The notes under the pieces are model-generated. The model worked only from the letters and a program-made list of their open reading frames with translations. It ran no database searches and had not been told where the DNA came from. Position numbers and translations under genes: made by a program. Below, in pieces: positions 1-8,881 of a DNA stretch of 64,000 bases; within the stretch, counting starts at the first letter, position 1; each line of letters opens with the position of its first letter. Source of the DNA: Vampirovibrio chlorellavorus (lineage in GTDB: Bacteria > Cyanobacteriota > Vampirovibrionia > Vampirovibrionales > Vampirovibrionaceae); the NCBI GenBank assembly GCA_003149345.1, contig QFWI01000009.1:35688-99687 (forward strand), in the 5' to 3' direction.

Positions 1-1116
1 GCTGTCATTGCTTTCCACCCAAATTTCCCCGTTGTGCAGCTGCACAATGTGCTTGACGATGGACAGACCCAGCCCGGTGCCACCCATCTCTCGGGAGCGA
101 GCCTTGTCCACCCGGTAAAACCGCTCAAATATGCGGGAATGGTACTTGGGGTCTATGCCCATGCCGTTGTCAATGACATCCACCTGAATTTTCCCCCGCT
201 CATTCAGGCCCGCCCGGATCACCACCCGCCCTTCGGTGGGGGTGTATTTAATGGCGTTGTCCAGCAAGTTGGTTAACACCTGTTGCAAACTGCTCAACTC
301 CGCCAGCGCCCTGGGTAAGTTTTCGCTGATTTCCACAGAAATCTGAATCTTCTTTTCATCGGCCTTGTCCTGAACCAACGTCAGCACCTGCTGAATCAAC
401 CCCTCGACCGAGGTGGGCAGAAACTCCGGCTTGTAATCGGGGGATTCCAGCTTGGACAAATCCAACAGGTCTTCAACCAATTGGGTCAGCCGCAGGGAAT
501 GGCGATGAATGACCTTGATAAAGTCCAGACAGACCGCCGGGTCATCGACCGCCCCGTCCAGGAGGGTTTCAGAATACCCCTCAATGGCGCTCAACGGGGT
601 CCGCAACTCGTGGGACACGTTGGCCACAAAGTCCCGGCGCATGCGCTCAGTCTGGCGAATATCGGTAATGTCGTGGAAGATGATCACACAGCCGTCCACC
701 GTTTGCGGGCTAGGTGCTTCCAGCGGAACTATGGGGCGCACCTCGGGCTCCCCGGAGCCCAGAAACCCCGGAATGTTAATGGGCACTATATGCGCCTCAA
801 AAAACAAAGGCTGCGGGTAGCCCTGTTCCAGGGTAATCTCTTCCACGCAGGTGTTGGCCGTGGAAAGCACCCTGTGCATGGCGGTTAAAAACACGGGATT
901 CTGAATAACCGCCTCTACTTGCTGGCCCACCACCTCGTCTCTCAGCTGCAAAAACTGCCTCAGGGAGCGGTTGACCTGCAAAATCTGCCCGTGCCGGTCA
1001 CAAATCAGGATGCCATCCCGAAACTCTTTGAGCAGCATCATCAAAATATGCTGCTCCCGGAACAGATGCTTGAGTTGACTGAAACTTTTGGAGGAAGGCG
1101 CGGGAGGACTGGTCAT
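1..1116 (-). CDS. phoR: PhoR-like sensor histidine kinase (3' end cut by window edge)
   Basis: Reading from the ATG at 1116 gives a PAS-like N-terminal part (about residues 20-150), then a HisKA phosphoacceptor motif NVSHELRTPL near residue 168. A HATPase domain follows, with the G2-type motif GGTGLGLSIV close to the left edge. Only the last few residues are missing. No membrane segment precedes the PAS region, so this looks soluble or peripherally bound, unlike classical PhoR. It lies 24 bp downstream of the response regulator at 1141-1920 on the same strand, so the two are co-transcribed. The PAS-HisKA-HATPase order and OmpR-type partner fit the PhoR/ResE/VicK group. The phosphate assignment is inference, helped by phosphate transport genes at 7136-8851. 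Confidence 0.88.
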   Translation of the reverse strand, partial: MTSPPAPSSKSFSQLKHLFREQHILMMLLKEFRDGILICDRHGQILQVNRSLRQFLQLRDEVVGQQVEAVIQNPVFLTAMHRVLSTANTCVEEITLEQGYPQPLFFEAHIVPINIPGFLGSGEPEVRPIVPLEAPSPQTVDGCVIIFHDITDIRQTERMRRDFVANVSHELRTPLSAIEGYSETLLDGAVDDPAVCLDFIKVIHRHSLRLTQLVEDLLDLSKLESPDYKPEFLPTSVEGLIQQVLTLVQDKADEKKIQISVEISENLPRALAELSSLQQVLTNLLDNAIKYTPTEGRVVIRAGLNERGKIQVDVIDNGMGIDPKYHSRIFERFYRVDKARSREMGGTGLGLSIVKHIVQLHNGEIWVESNDS

Positions 1117-1140
1117 GGGGAGATTTTCGTTCTCTAATGG

Positions 1141-1920
1141 TTAATGGGGGTTGGTGACAGGCGTCAAAGGGAGTTCAGACGGGGAGCCTTCCGGTCGCTT
1201 TCCGTTGGCTGACCCGTTCGCTGACCCGTTCATGGTAATGCGGTATCCCACCCCCCGAACCGTCTCAATCATGTCGCGCGCCGGGCCCAGCTTGGCCCGC
1301 AGGCGCTTGACCTGGGCATCCACGGTGCGATCCATCACGGATTCCGCCTCTTCCTGCCAAACGGTTTCCAGCATTTGCTCCCGGGTCTTGACCCGGTTGG
1401 GCTGGCTGGCCAGGGCCATTAAAATTTTGAACTCGGTGTGGGTCAGCGAAATATCCTGATCGTTGACCAGGACCCGGAACTCGTCTGGAAAAATTTTAAG
1501 GCGACCCAATACAATGTGTTTGCCTTCCACCTCGCTGGGCCTGAAGCCAGAGGTTCGGGCCAACATGGCCTTGACTCGCAACACCAGTTCCTTGGGGCTG
1601 AATGGCTTGATGACATAATCCTCCACCCCGCATTCAAAACCGGTGACCCGGTTGTACTCGGAAGACCGGGCAGTGAGCATGATAATGGGGATGTGCCGGG
1701 TTTCCGCGTCGCCTTTCAAATCACGGCAAATATCGTACCCGGAACGATCGGGCAGCATCAAATCCAGAATAATCAGGTTGGGCTGAAAGCTTTCCACCAA
1801 CGGCAACACAGATGAACCGTTGTAAGCGGACTCCACCTGTAAGCCATTTTTTTCCAGGTTGTAACGAACCAGGTTCACCAGGTCTTTTTCATCATCAACA
1901 ACCAAAATGCGGGAGGTCAT
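1141..1920 (-). CDS. phoB: OmpR/PhoB-family response regulator
   Basis: This 259-residue protein has an N-terminal receiver with the acidic pair VVDDEK, phosphoacceptor Asp53 in ILDLMLP, Thr83 in MLTA and Lys105 in VIKPF. A winged-helix DNA-binding domain spans about residues 130-235 and ends in RGVGYR. The C-terminal tail is a low-complexity stretch with a duplicated SANG motif, longer than in typical PhoB and probably disordered. It is the first gene of a two-gene unit with the kinase at 1-1116. The family is phosphorylated by its partner kinase and then binds direct repeats at promoters. PhoB is the best guess, but other OmpR members cannot be excluded from sequence alone. Confidence 0.9.
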   Translation of the reverse strand: MTSRILVVDDEKDLVNLVRYNLEKNGLQVESAYNGSSVLPLVESFQPNLIILDLMLPDRSGYDICRDLKGDAETRHIPIIMLTARSSEYNRVTGFECGVEDYVIKPFSPKELVLRVKAMLARTSGFRPSEVEGKHIVLGRLKIFPDEFRVLVNDQDISLTHTEFKILMALASQPNRVKTREQMLETVWQEEAESVMDRTVDAQVKRLRAKLGPARDMIETVRGVGYRITMNGSANGSANGKRPEGSPSELPLTPVTNPH

Positions 1921-2027
1921 GGGGGTGGCGGATCCGTTGGAAAAGTGTGACTGAGATTTGGATTGAGATTTGGACTAAAACCAGGGCAGGCCTTAACCCG
2001 AAGGCATGATAACCGAAACAGGGGAAA

Positions 2028-2753
2028 CTAGGCCAGGGTGGCCGTAAAAACCGGCCCCAGCGGGGCGGATAAAAACGGGTTGTGCGCCGAATGGCTGGCC
2101 AGGCCAGACGGGAAATACCGCGGGATATACTGGGGAAAAACCGGTGTGGCCAAGGGAGAAGGGCGGCTGTCCATACCGGAACCCGACTGGGCGAAAGTCA
2201 GCGGCTGATGTTTGATGGAATGATGGGCCTCGCTCATTTTTTTTTGAAGCGCTTTGTCCTGAATGGCATCCTCGTCCCGATCATCCTCATCGAGATCACG
2301 ATCCCCTTCAATCACGCTTTCATCCAGCTCGCCACCGGGTTTCCACAAGTTGCGAGGAGCGACTTTCCGGCTAATGGCCTCAGCGGCGAAAATACCGAGG
2401 GTAATGGGAATGGCCTTGAGCAGGATTTGATGACTGGCAGCCTTTTGCAGAAAGGTCTTGAGTCCTTTAAAAGGGATATGTTTCAGGTTGAATTGATGGC
2501 CCAACCAGTCCAGTGCGGCAGTAAAGGCGGAAACCATTCCCAAGGTGGCGGACTCCCGCTGGATGGTGTTCTTTTTAACTCGCCAGGGAGCGTTACGATC
2601 ATCCCAAACCCGGTAGCCACTGCCCACCCCTTTAGTGGCTACCCCCGCCAGGGCGGTATGCAATACTTCGCGGGCAACGCTGGTTGTAACAGGGTTGATG
2701 GCCATTTTGGCACGAGCTTTCCTAGTCTTTAATATCCTGGATTCTGAGGTCAT
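2028..2753 (-). CDS. hypothetical protein
   Basis: I do not recognise this family. The frame encodes about 241 residues: a basic N-terminus, a central part with hydrophobic helices (motifs SAFTAALDWLG and ILLKAIPITLGIFAAEA), an acidic stretch rich in Asp/Glu, and a Pro/Ser-rich C-terminal tail. I chose the ATG at 2753 because AGGA sits about 10 bases upstream. Other starts are a codon at 2774 and an ATG at 2705. The protein may be membrane-associated through the central helices. It lies upstream of phoB on the same strand with a 107 bp gap. The overlapping + strand frame is long but has no protein-like character. Confidence 0.5.
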   Translation of the reverse strand: MTSESRILKTRKARAKMAINPVTTSVAREVLHTALAGVATKGVGSGYRVWDDRNAPWRVKKNTIQRESATLGMVSAFTAALDWLGHQFNLKHIPFKGLKTFLQKAASHQILLKAIPITLGIFAAEAISRKVAPRNLWKPGGELDESVIEGDRDLDEDDRDEDAIQDKALQKKMSEAHHSIKHQPLTFAQSGSGMDSRPSPLATPVFPQYIPRYFPSGLASHSAHNPFLSAPLGPVFTATLA

Positions 2754-2828
2754 CCTATGGAAGTCCTGTGACATTTTGATGACAGCATGCGCGAGTAATA
2801 CAAAATGTAAACTTCGGCAGAACGCCTC

Positions 2829-2986
2829 AGAGACTATCCGAAAAGTTTTCAGTTCGGCGTGGCTACAAGGCCCTCAAAAATTAATACCAGGACGCGCAAG
2901 CAAGGCGCTTATACTGATCAGTAACGAAACTGAGCAGCGCACGAACGCAGGAGACGCCCGAAATGGAGGCTTTTCGGATAGTCTCT
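2829..2986. repeat. 158 bp element with perfect 17 bp inverted ends
   Basis: The left arm at 2829-2845 (starting AGAGACTATCCG) is the exact reverse complement of the right arm at 2970-2986. The 124 bp between them has no convincing frame. It sits in the 363 bp gap between the divergent genes at 2753 and 3117. It could be a small non-autonomous mobile element or a long hairpin RNA. Similar arm-core-arm layouts occur at 20561-20693 and 42519-42663, with different arm sequences. Confidence 0.75.
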
Positions 2987-3116
2987 CAGGGGCATCTCAA
3001 CCGGATATCTTTCGTTCATATCTGCTTTAATTAAGAAATATTGATAAAAATTAAAGATCCCGGGCATTCAGCCGAAGCAGCATTTAGTGCATTTTTAATT
3101 GGCAGGTAGTACGGTG

Positions 3117-4826
3117 ATGGGTTTCTCCACAATGTTTTCCAAATGGATTTGGCAAGGCCCCGGGGCACAGGCATGGGACGCCCCTGTGGTGAGCCAATGG
3201 CTGTCCCGACCACAGGCCGTCACGCAACCCCAGGACACCTCTGCGGTTGATACCGTTTTCTCCGGCTGGATAGAACCTTTGGGCCACCAGTTCTCCCAGT
3301 CCCACCTGGCCGGGCTCATCGATTTCCACGCCCTGGGCTGGATACTATTCTTTTGCGTCATGCTGGTCTATTTACTAAACAAGCAACAATGGTTGCGCAT
3401 GCAGCGAGAAATGCGCAAGATGGCCATGTTTGACCCTCTGACCGGTCTGCACAATCGTACCCTGCTGGAAGAGACGCTTCGCGACAAAATCAAGGCCAAC
3501 AAAGACAGTTCAAATTCACAAAGGTTCGCCCTGATGCTGGGCGATCTGGATCGCTTTCAACAGGTAAATGACACCCTGGGCCATCAGGCCGGAGATCATT
3601 TACTGAAACAGGTGGCATTCCGGCTGAAAAACATTCTACGCAACACCGACTTTGTGGCTCGCCTGGGCGGGGACGAATTCGGCATCATCCTGGACTCACT
3701 GGATCATGACGGATTCGTCAATCAACTGGCACAACGGATTCAAAAAACGCTGGATGAGCCCATCCTGCTGGATGGCATGGCCATAAAAGCGGGAATCAGC
3801 ATGGGCATTGTTTTATACCCGGATGACGGCGAAGACCTGGATACGCTGATGCGACACGTGGATATTGCCCTGTACCGGGCCAAGGAACGCCGGGATTGCT
3901 TTACTTTTTACGACGCGGAAATGGATGAGTACAACCGCAAACACATAGAATTGCAAAACGATCTGCGAGAAGCCATTAAAAATCAGGACCTGGAAGCCTA
4001 TTACCAGCCCAAGGTGGATTGCAACACCCATCAGGTCAAGGGACTGGAAGCGCTGGCCCGCTGGAGTCACCCGGAACGCGGCATGATTTCCCCGGCGGAG
4101 TTTATCCCCATTGCCAAAAAAAACAACCTGATTGGCGGCCTGACCCTGGTCATGCTGGAAAAGTCCATCCAGCAAATCAGCCAGCTCTATCATCAGGGCG
4201 TGGACATCCTGTTGTCGGTGAATATTACGGAACAAAACCTGGGCGATCTGAGCTTTCCCGAGACCGTGGCCGAAATCCTGCTGCGCCACAATTTTCCGCC
4301 TCATTGTCTGGAACTCGAAATTACGGAAGACGTGATTATTGATAACGTGAAAAACGCCGCCCGAGTCACCGAGAAACTGAAAAACCTGGGCATCCAGATT
4401 TCGATTGACGACTTTGGCACCGGCAATTCCTCCATTTCATACCTGAAAAAACTGCCCATCAACACCCTGAAAATCGATCTCTCCTTTATCCGGGAAATGA
4501 ACCGCAGCCCCGATGACGCGGCCATTGTCAAAACCACCATTCTCCTCAGCAAAAGTCTGGGCCTTTCGGTGGTGGCCGAAGGGGTGGAAGACGAGCTGAC
4601 CCTGCAACGTCTGAATGACTGGGGCTGTGATTTGGCTCAGGGCTTTTATGTCTGTAAGCCCATCCCTCAGGAGGAACTGGTGCGGTGGCTGGAAAAAGGC
4701 CCCTGGAAACCGGTTTTCCGTACCCAGGCTGAACAGTCAACCACCAAAGAAGCGGATGATTTCTCTTCCCCCTCTCACAACGTGCGGCCCTTCAAGCGCT
4801 CGCAGGCCGGAGGGGGCCTAGAATAA
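3117..4826 (+). CDS. membrane GGDEF-EAL cyclic-di-GMP protein
   Basis: The protein has one membrane segment near residues 72-90, then a diguanylate cyclase domain with an intact GGDEF motif at about 184-188. A product-binding inhibitory site RNTD sits five residues before it. The EAL phosphodiesterase domain begins near residue 290, with EALARW at about 311, the metal-site motif DDFGTG and AEGVED. All signature residues are present, so both synthesis and hydrolysis of cyclic-di-GMP are possible. Which one dominates cannot be read from sequence. The short N-terminal periplasmic stretch (about 70 residues) has no recognisable sensor. The ATG at 3117 has AGGT about 9 bases upstream and is preferred to a TTG at 3099. 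Confidence 0.93.
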   Translation: MGFSTMFSKWIWQGPGAQAWDAPVVSQWLSRPQAVTQPQDTSAVDTVFSGWIEPLGHQFSQSHLAGLIDFHALGWILFFCVMLVYLLNKQQWLRMQREMRKMAMFDPLTGLHNRTLLEETLRDKIKANKDSSNSQRFALMLGDLDRFQQVNDTLGHQAGDHLLKQVAFRLKNILRNTDFVARLGGDEFGIILDSLDHDGFVNQLAQRIQKTLDEPILLDGMAIKAGISMGIVLYPDDGEDLDTLMRHVDIALYRAKERRDCFTFYDAEMDEYNRKHIELQNDLREAIKNQDLEAYYQPKVDCNTHQVKGLEALARWSHPERGMISPAEFIPIAKKNNLIGGLTLVMLEKSIQQISQLYHQGVDILLSVNITEQNLGDLSFPETVAEILLRHNFPPHCLELEITEDVIIDNVKNAARVTEKLKNLGIQISIDDFGTGNSSISYLKKLPINTLKIDLSFIREMNRSPDDAAIVKTTILLSKSLGLSVVAEGVEDELTLQRLNDWGCDLAQGFYVCKPIPQEELVRWLEKGPWKPVFRTQAEQSTTKEADDFSSPSHNVRPFKRSQAGGGLE

Positions 4827-4880
4827 CCTCAATAAATAACATCCCTGAATAATCGCCCTGAATCACCTCTAGCGGCTGGC

Positions 4881-4911
4881 AAAATAAAAGCGAGGACATT
4901 AAATCCTCGCT
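4881..4911 (-). terminator. intrinsic terminator on the minus strand
   Basis: A 9 bp stem (AGCGAGGA paired with TCCTCGCT) with a short loop is followed on the minus strand by TTTTATTTT. There is no T-run on the plus strand, so it ends leftward transcription. This implies a minus-strand transcript to its right, consistent with the small frame at 4986-5216. Confidence 0.65.
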
Positions 4912-4985
4912 ATCATCCAGTCGTGCAACACAAAGGCCACCGGCCTTTTTCCTCACATAACGCGACTCAATAGTGAATCGCACCC

Positions 4986-5216
4986 CTAACGGCTCTCTCC
5001 TCTCTTACGACTAACCGGGAAGATACCCTTCCCCCGGATACCACCCATGATGGCGTCGGCCACCAGATGGCAAGCAGCTCGGCCAACAGCCGCTTCAGGC
5101 CACTGCAATCCAGGACTAAAGGCCTCCAACTGGCGGAAATCCAGAGGCGTGGCCAGACCCATTGCTGAACCTGTAGCGTTTGGAGCGATTTCAAAATCAT
5201 GGGACAAACTCTCCAT
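4986..5216 (-). CDS. small hypothetical protein
   Basis: A 76-residue frame with reasonable composition and a basic C-terminus. I recognise no family. Support is indirect: a minus-strand terminator lies about 75 bp downstream at 4881-4911. There is no clear ribosome binding site before the ATG at 5216, and an overlapping frame (4967-5266) could be the real one instead. Treat as tentative. Confidence 0.3.
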   Translation of the reverse strand: MESLSHDFEIAPNATGSAMGLATPLDFRQLEAFSPGLQWPEAAVGRAACHLVADAIMGGIRGKGIFPVSRKRGESR

Positions 5217-5334
5217 CGGGAAAGCCAGAAGCGTTCCCGATCCAATTTATGAAACTGTACGTTCAAACACGGTCAACTTGGCTCTACAAAAAAGGCAGAG
5301 CTTGGTACAAGAACCGATTTCATTTGCGCTTTGA

Positions 5335-5362
5335 ATACTTCAGACAAAATACTTCAGACAAA
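5335..5362. repeat. 14 bp unit repeated twice in tandem
   Basis: ATACTTCAGACAAA occurs at 5335-5348 and again immediately at 5349-5362. It lies in the 281 bp gap between the small frame at 4986-5216 and coaE. I see no gene in that gap. Confidence 0.8.
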
Positions 5363-5497
5363 ACGTCACCCCTTGGGTAATTACCAGTGAGTCATTACCA
5401 GTGGGTGACTACAAGAAAATAAAAACAACCAAAAGACAACAATTGCCTGTCCGCAGGGCTTGGGTAGCAAACGCTCCCAAGACTTCCTCAAGCCCGC

Positions 5498-6106
5498 TCA
5501 GGTAGAGGCAAGGTCGGATACAAGACGGGCCAAAGCCTCATGCAACGCTTCCGGCGTACCTGTATTCGGCAAAATCACCCCACCCGGATGTTGCCGGGTC
5601 ATGGCCTGCTTCTGCTCCCGACTGAGCTGGCTTTGAATGCGGGCCAGGGCGTCCGCTTCGCTCATCCCCCGCTTGTGGCGCAAACGCTCCAGCTGAGTGG
5701 CCGGATCGGTATCCAGCAGCCAGACCTGATCGTAGCGCTCGGCCAAACCGGACTCAAAGAGTAGGGGAATAATGGCCACCACGGCGGGTTGATCGGCGTT
5801 TTGGGCAAAGAAGGCCTCAATTTGATGCCGGGTCTTGGGATGAATCCAGCTTTCCAGCAGTTTACGACGATCCGGGTGCTGAAACACCCGCGCCCCCAAA
5901 GCCGGACGATCCACCGCTCCCGTTTCATCAAACACATCCGGGCCAAAGGTTTCCCGAATGTGGGCTTTCAAGTCTCCGTCTTCACGCAGGAGGGAATGCA
6001 CCACATCGTCCGCATCAATCACCGGAATCCCCCGGCCTTTCAGGTACTCCCCGGCCAGGGACTTGCCGCTGGCAATCCCCCCGGTCAGGGCAATTCGACA
6101 CACCAT
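5498..6106 (-). CDS. coaE: dephospho-CoA kinase
   Basis: This about 202-residue kinase adds the 3'-phosphate to dephospho-CoA, the last step of coenzyme A synthesis. The P-loop GGIASGKS is at residues 9-16, followed by a P-loop kinase fold with VIDADDVVH near residue 30 and IIPLLFESGL around 115. The length is normal for the family. The ATG at 6106 has AAGGA about 8 bases upstream and gives the usual short lead-in to the P-loop, so I prefer it to an ATG at 6127. It is divergent from the transporter at 6245, with a 138 bp shared upstream region. Confidence 0.95.
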   Translation of the reverse strand: MVCRIALTGGIASGKSLAGEYLKGRGIPVIDADDVVHSLLREDGDLKAHIRETFGPDVFDETGAVDRPALGARVFQHPDRRKLLESWIHPKTRHQIEAFFAQNADQPAVVAIIPLLFESGLAERYDQVWLLDTDPATQLERLRHKRGMSEADALARIQSQLSREQKQAMTRQHPGGVILPNTGTPEALHEALARLVSDLAST

Positions 6107-6244
6107 CAAAAAAATCCTTGCGTTCAACGCTTTCCCTGATAGCTTACTGCCTGGCTTGTGAGATAATCAAGCCTGATTGCTGTCTCGCCCGATTTTTTCC
6201 CGAGAGAGCGCACAAAAAACAGCCCCCCTCCCAAAGGACCTACC

Positions 6245-6952
6245 GTGACCACCTGGAACCGTTTCGATCGTTCACAAAAAATATTTGTGTGGCTGACCGC
6301 CATTTTTGTGATTTCGCTCTTTATCGCCGATGAGGTGGGGGCCATGTTGTTTTCCTTCCGCCTGCCGTTTTTGAAGGACCCGGTGCTGCTCTCCGCCGGG
6401 ATTATCCCCTTTCCGGTCACCTTTATCCTCACTGACTTGCTGAACGAGTTCTACGGCAAGCAGGGAGCCCGTTTTGTAACCTGGGTGGGCTTTGGCATGT
6501 GCCTGCTGGCCTACGCCTACCTGACCGTGGGCAGCTGGCTACCCGTAGACGCGGGCACCTTCATTCCCAAGCCGGTGTATTTAACCATTTACAAGCAGTA
6601 CACGGGCATGTTTGTGGCTTCGCTGTTGGCCTACCTCATTGGGCAAATGCTGGACATTCAGGTGTTTCACACCATTCGAGCCATTACCAAGCACCGATTC
6701 ATCTGGTTGCGGGCCACCGGCTCCACGGTCATTTCCCAGTTGTTTGACTCCCTGATTGTGACCTCAATCGCCTTTTGGGGGCAAATGTCCCTCCATGACA
6801 TGCTGCGACTGGCCATGGGCAACTACACCTGGAAGTTTATCATTGCCGTGGGCATTACCCCCTTGCTGTACCTGGGGCACCTCATCCTCAAAAAGCTCAT
6901 GCCCCAGCAGGAGCGCCAACTGGAATCCCTCGAACCCGAGTACCGGGGCTGA
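6245..6952 (+). CDS. yhhQ: queuosine precursor transporter (YhhQ/VUT family)
   Basis: This 235-residue polytopic membrane protein has about six hydrophobic segments and the family motif TDLLNEFYG at 63-71. The family takes up queuosine precursors such as preQ0 or preQ1 for tRNA wobble-base modification. Start is GTG at 6245 with AGGA about 8 bases upstream. No other queuosine gene is visible here, which would fit salvage rather than local synthesis. I saw no obvious preQ1 riboswitch in the short leader. The exact substrate is inferred from family membership. Confidence 0.88.
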   Translation: MTTWNRFDRSQKIFVWLTAIFVISLFIADEVGAMLFSFRLPFLKDPVLLSAGIIPFPVTFILTDLLNEFYGKQGARFVTWVGFGMCLLAYAYLTVGSWLPVDAGTFIPKPVYLTIYKQYTGMFVASLLAYLIGQMLDIQVFHTIRAITKHRFIWLRATGSTVISQLFDSLIVTSIAFWGQMSLHDMLRLAMGNYTWKFIIAVGITPLLYLGHLILKKLMPQQERQLESLEPEYRG

Positions 6953-7135
6953 GATGACGCCACGGCCCGTTTTCCATTTTGGACGAAATTTGCGAATTGA
7001 AGCGCTACTCAGAATTACAGCTTGCTTTCCCCCGGGGATTTGATCATAAAATGCGGCAATATCTACCCTCCTCCCTCCTTTAAAATATTGACTCCCCTAA
7101 AATGTGACCCCTGACGACAAAGAGCGCGATTTTCG

Positions 7136-7768
7136 ATGTTTAATCTGCTTCCTCGGGAAGATAAATTCCTTAAAATGCTTCAGGATCTGGAAACAGCCTC
7201 CAACCGTTGCTCCAGACTGCTGAAAAAGCTGGTGGAACACCGTGATGATGAGGCCATTGTAAAGGAAGCCGCCGAGGAAATTTACCGGCACAAGCGGGAA
7301 GCCAAGAAAATACAGGAAACCCTCACTCAGGAAATCTGCCGCACCCTGATCACTCCCTTTGACCGGGAAGACCTTCAGGAGTTCGCCGTGGCCCTGTACA
7401 ACATCCCCAAGCTGGTCACCAAAATCACCGATCGCCTGAACACCCACCACATGTACCCCTACAACGGGGATTTCAACAAATTCGTGGAGTTGATTGATCG
7501 CCAGGCCGAGGCCATGTCGGCCCTGATTCGGGAACTGTCCGGCAAACTGAACTCCCGCACGGTCAACGCCAAGGCCGCCATCCTGCACGAACTGGAAGAT
7601 CAGGGCGATGTGGTGCTGGGTCAACTGATTGCCAGCTCCTTTCACGATATTGAGGACGTGCGTGAGCTGATATTGCGCAAGGACATCTACGAAATGCTGG
7701 AAGACGTCACCGATCAGTACCGGGACGCGGCCAACGTGGCCATGCAAATCATTCTAAAGCACACCTAG
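7136..7768 (+). CDS. DUF47/PhoU-like phosphate transport regulator
   Basis: The 210-residue, almost entirely helical protein matches the DUF47 family, distant PhoU relatives that usually sit directly before a PiT transporter. Charged helices such as EEIYRHKREAKKI and HELEDQGDVVLGQLI are typical. The gene is followed after 24 bp by the PiT gene at 7793, so the two form an operon. The likely role is to gate or regulate the transporter at the cytoplasmic face. The 183 bp upstream region is AT-rich and probably holds the promoter, but I could not pick out good -35/-10 boxes. Confidence 0.9.
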   Translation: MFNLLPREDKFLKMLQDLETASNRCSRLLKKLVEHRDDEAIVKEAAEEIYRHKREAKKIQETLTQEICRTLITPFDREDLQEFAVALYNIPKLVTKITDRLNTHHMYPYNGDFNKFVELIDRQAEAMSALIRELSGKLNSRTVNAKAAILHELEDQGDVVLGQLIASSFHDIEDVRELILRKDIYEMLEDVTDQYRDAANVAMQIILKHT

Positions 7769-7792
7769 GGCAGGTAAGGAGTTTTCTGGATT

Positions 7793-8851
7793 ATGGAATT
7801 CGGCCCCGAACTGCTGATGCTGCTAGCCATTATCGGGCTGGCTCTGGTGTTTGACTATATTAACGGCTTCCATGACGCGGCCAACGCCATCGCCACGCTG
7901 GTGGCCACCAAGGTCATGACCCCTCGGGTGGCCGTGATGTTTGGGGCCATCTTCAACTTTGCCGGGGCCCTGATGAGTACGGAAGTAGCCGCCACCATCG
8001 GCAAAGGCATCGTGGACGCGCCGTCCATCACCATGCCCATCGTGTTGTGCGCTTTAATCGGCGGTATTACCTGGAACCTGCTGACCTGGTGGTGGGGTCT
8101 GCCCAGCAGTTCCTCTCACGCACTGATTGGCTCCTTGCTGGGGGCCACCTTTTTCGCCAGCAGCAACGGTTATCAGCACATTTCCTGGGAAACCGTGCTA
8201 CAAAAGATCGTATTGCCCATGTTCACCTCCCCGCTGGCCGGTTTTCTCCTGGGCCTGCTGATTATGGCCGGGTTGACCTGGCTGGTGTTTCGGGTGCACT
8301 TGCACCGTATTAACTGGACGTTTGGCAAGTTGCAAGTGGTCTCCGCCATGTTTATGGCCCTGTCCCACGGCAACAACGACGCCCAGAAGTCTATGGGCAT
8401 CATCGCCCTAGCCTTGCTGACCTATAGCAAGATGCCCGGCGTGCATTTCCCCAGTTGGTTTTTTGAGTCGGGCTCGGACTTTCATGTGCCCCTATGGGTG
8501 ATTGTGTCCTGCGCCAGTATGATTGCCCTGGGCACCCTCAGCGGCGGCTGGAAGATCATTCATACCCTGGGCAACAAAATGCTCAAGCTGCAACCCATCC
8601 ACGGTTTTGCCGCCGAAACCACCGCTTCCAGCATCATTCTGGCCGCCAGCCATTTTGGCGTCCCCCTTAGCACCACCCACGTCATCACCTCTTCTATTAT
8701 GGGCGTGGGTGCAACCAAACGACTTTCTGCGGTAAAATGGGGCATCGTCGGTAATATTTTATGGGCCTGGGTTCTTACGATTCCCCTGACGTTCCTGTTT
8801 TCCGGGGCCCTGATGATCGGAATCAACTGGCTGCAAGCCCTTGGGCGATAG
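7793..8851 (+). CDS. pit: PiT-family inorganic phosphate transporter
   Basis: This 352-residue, roughly ten-helix protein carries the duplicated PiT signature. The first copy is DYINGFHDAANA at residues 21-32. The second is SHGNNDAQKS near residue 190. The family moves metal-phosphate or phosphate with protons or sodium at low affinity. AAGGAG lies about 10 bases before the ATG at 7793. Together with the DUF47 gene upstream it forms the usual phosphate uptake pair. The PhoR/PhoB-like genes at 1-1920 could regulate it, but no Pho box was recognised. Confidence 0.95.
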   Translation: MEFGPELLMLLAIIGLALVFDYINGFHDAANAIATLVATKVMTPRVAVMFGAIFNFAGALMSTEVAATIGKGIVDAPSITMPIVLCALIGGITWNLLTWWWGLPSSSSHALIGSLLGATFFASSNGYQHISWETVLQKIVLPMFTSPLAGFLLGLLIMAGLTWLVFRVHLHRINWTFGKLQVVSAMFMALSHGNNDAQKSMGIIALALLTYSKMPGVHFPSWFFESGSDFHVPLWVIVSCASMIALGTLSGGWKIIHTLGNKMLKLQPIHGFAAETTASSIILAASHFGVPLSTTHVITSSIMGVGATKRLSAVKWGIVGNILWAWVLTIPLTFLFSGALMIGINWLQALGR

Positions 8852-8881
8852 TACACCGAGCGATTCAATGAGGAGTGGCAC

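Noticed and set aside
2082..2732. 216-codon plus-strand frame opposite the gene at 2028-2753
   Set aside because: Its composition is less protein-like than the minus-strand frame. I kept the minus-strand call with moderate confidence.
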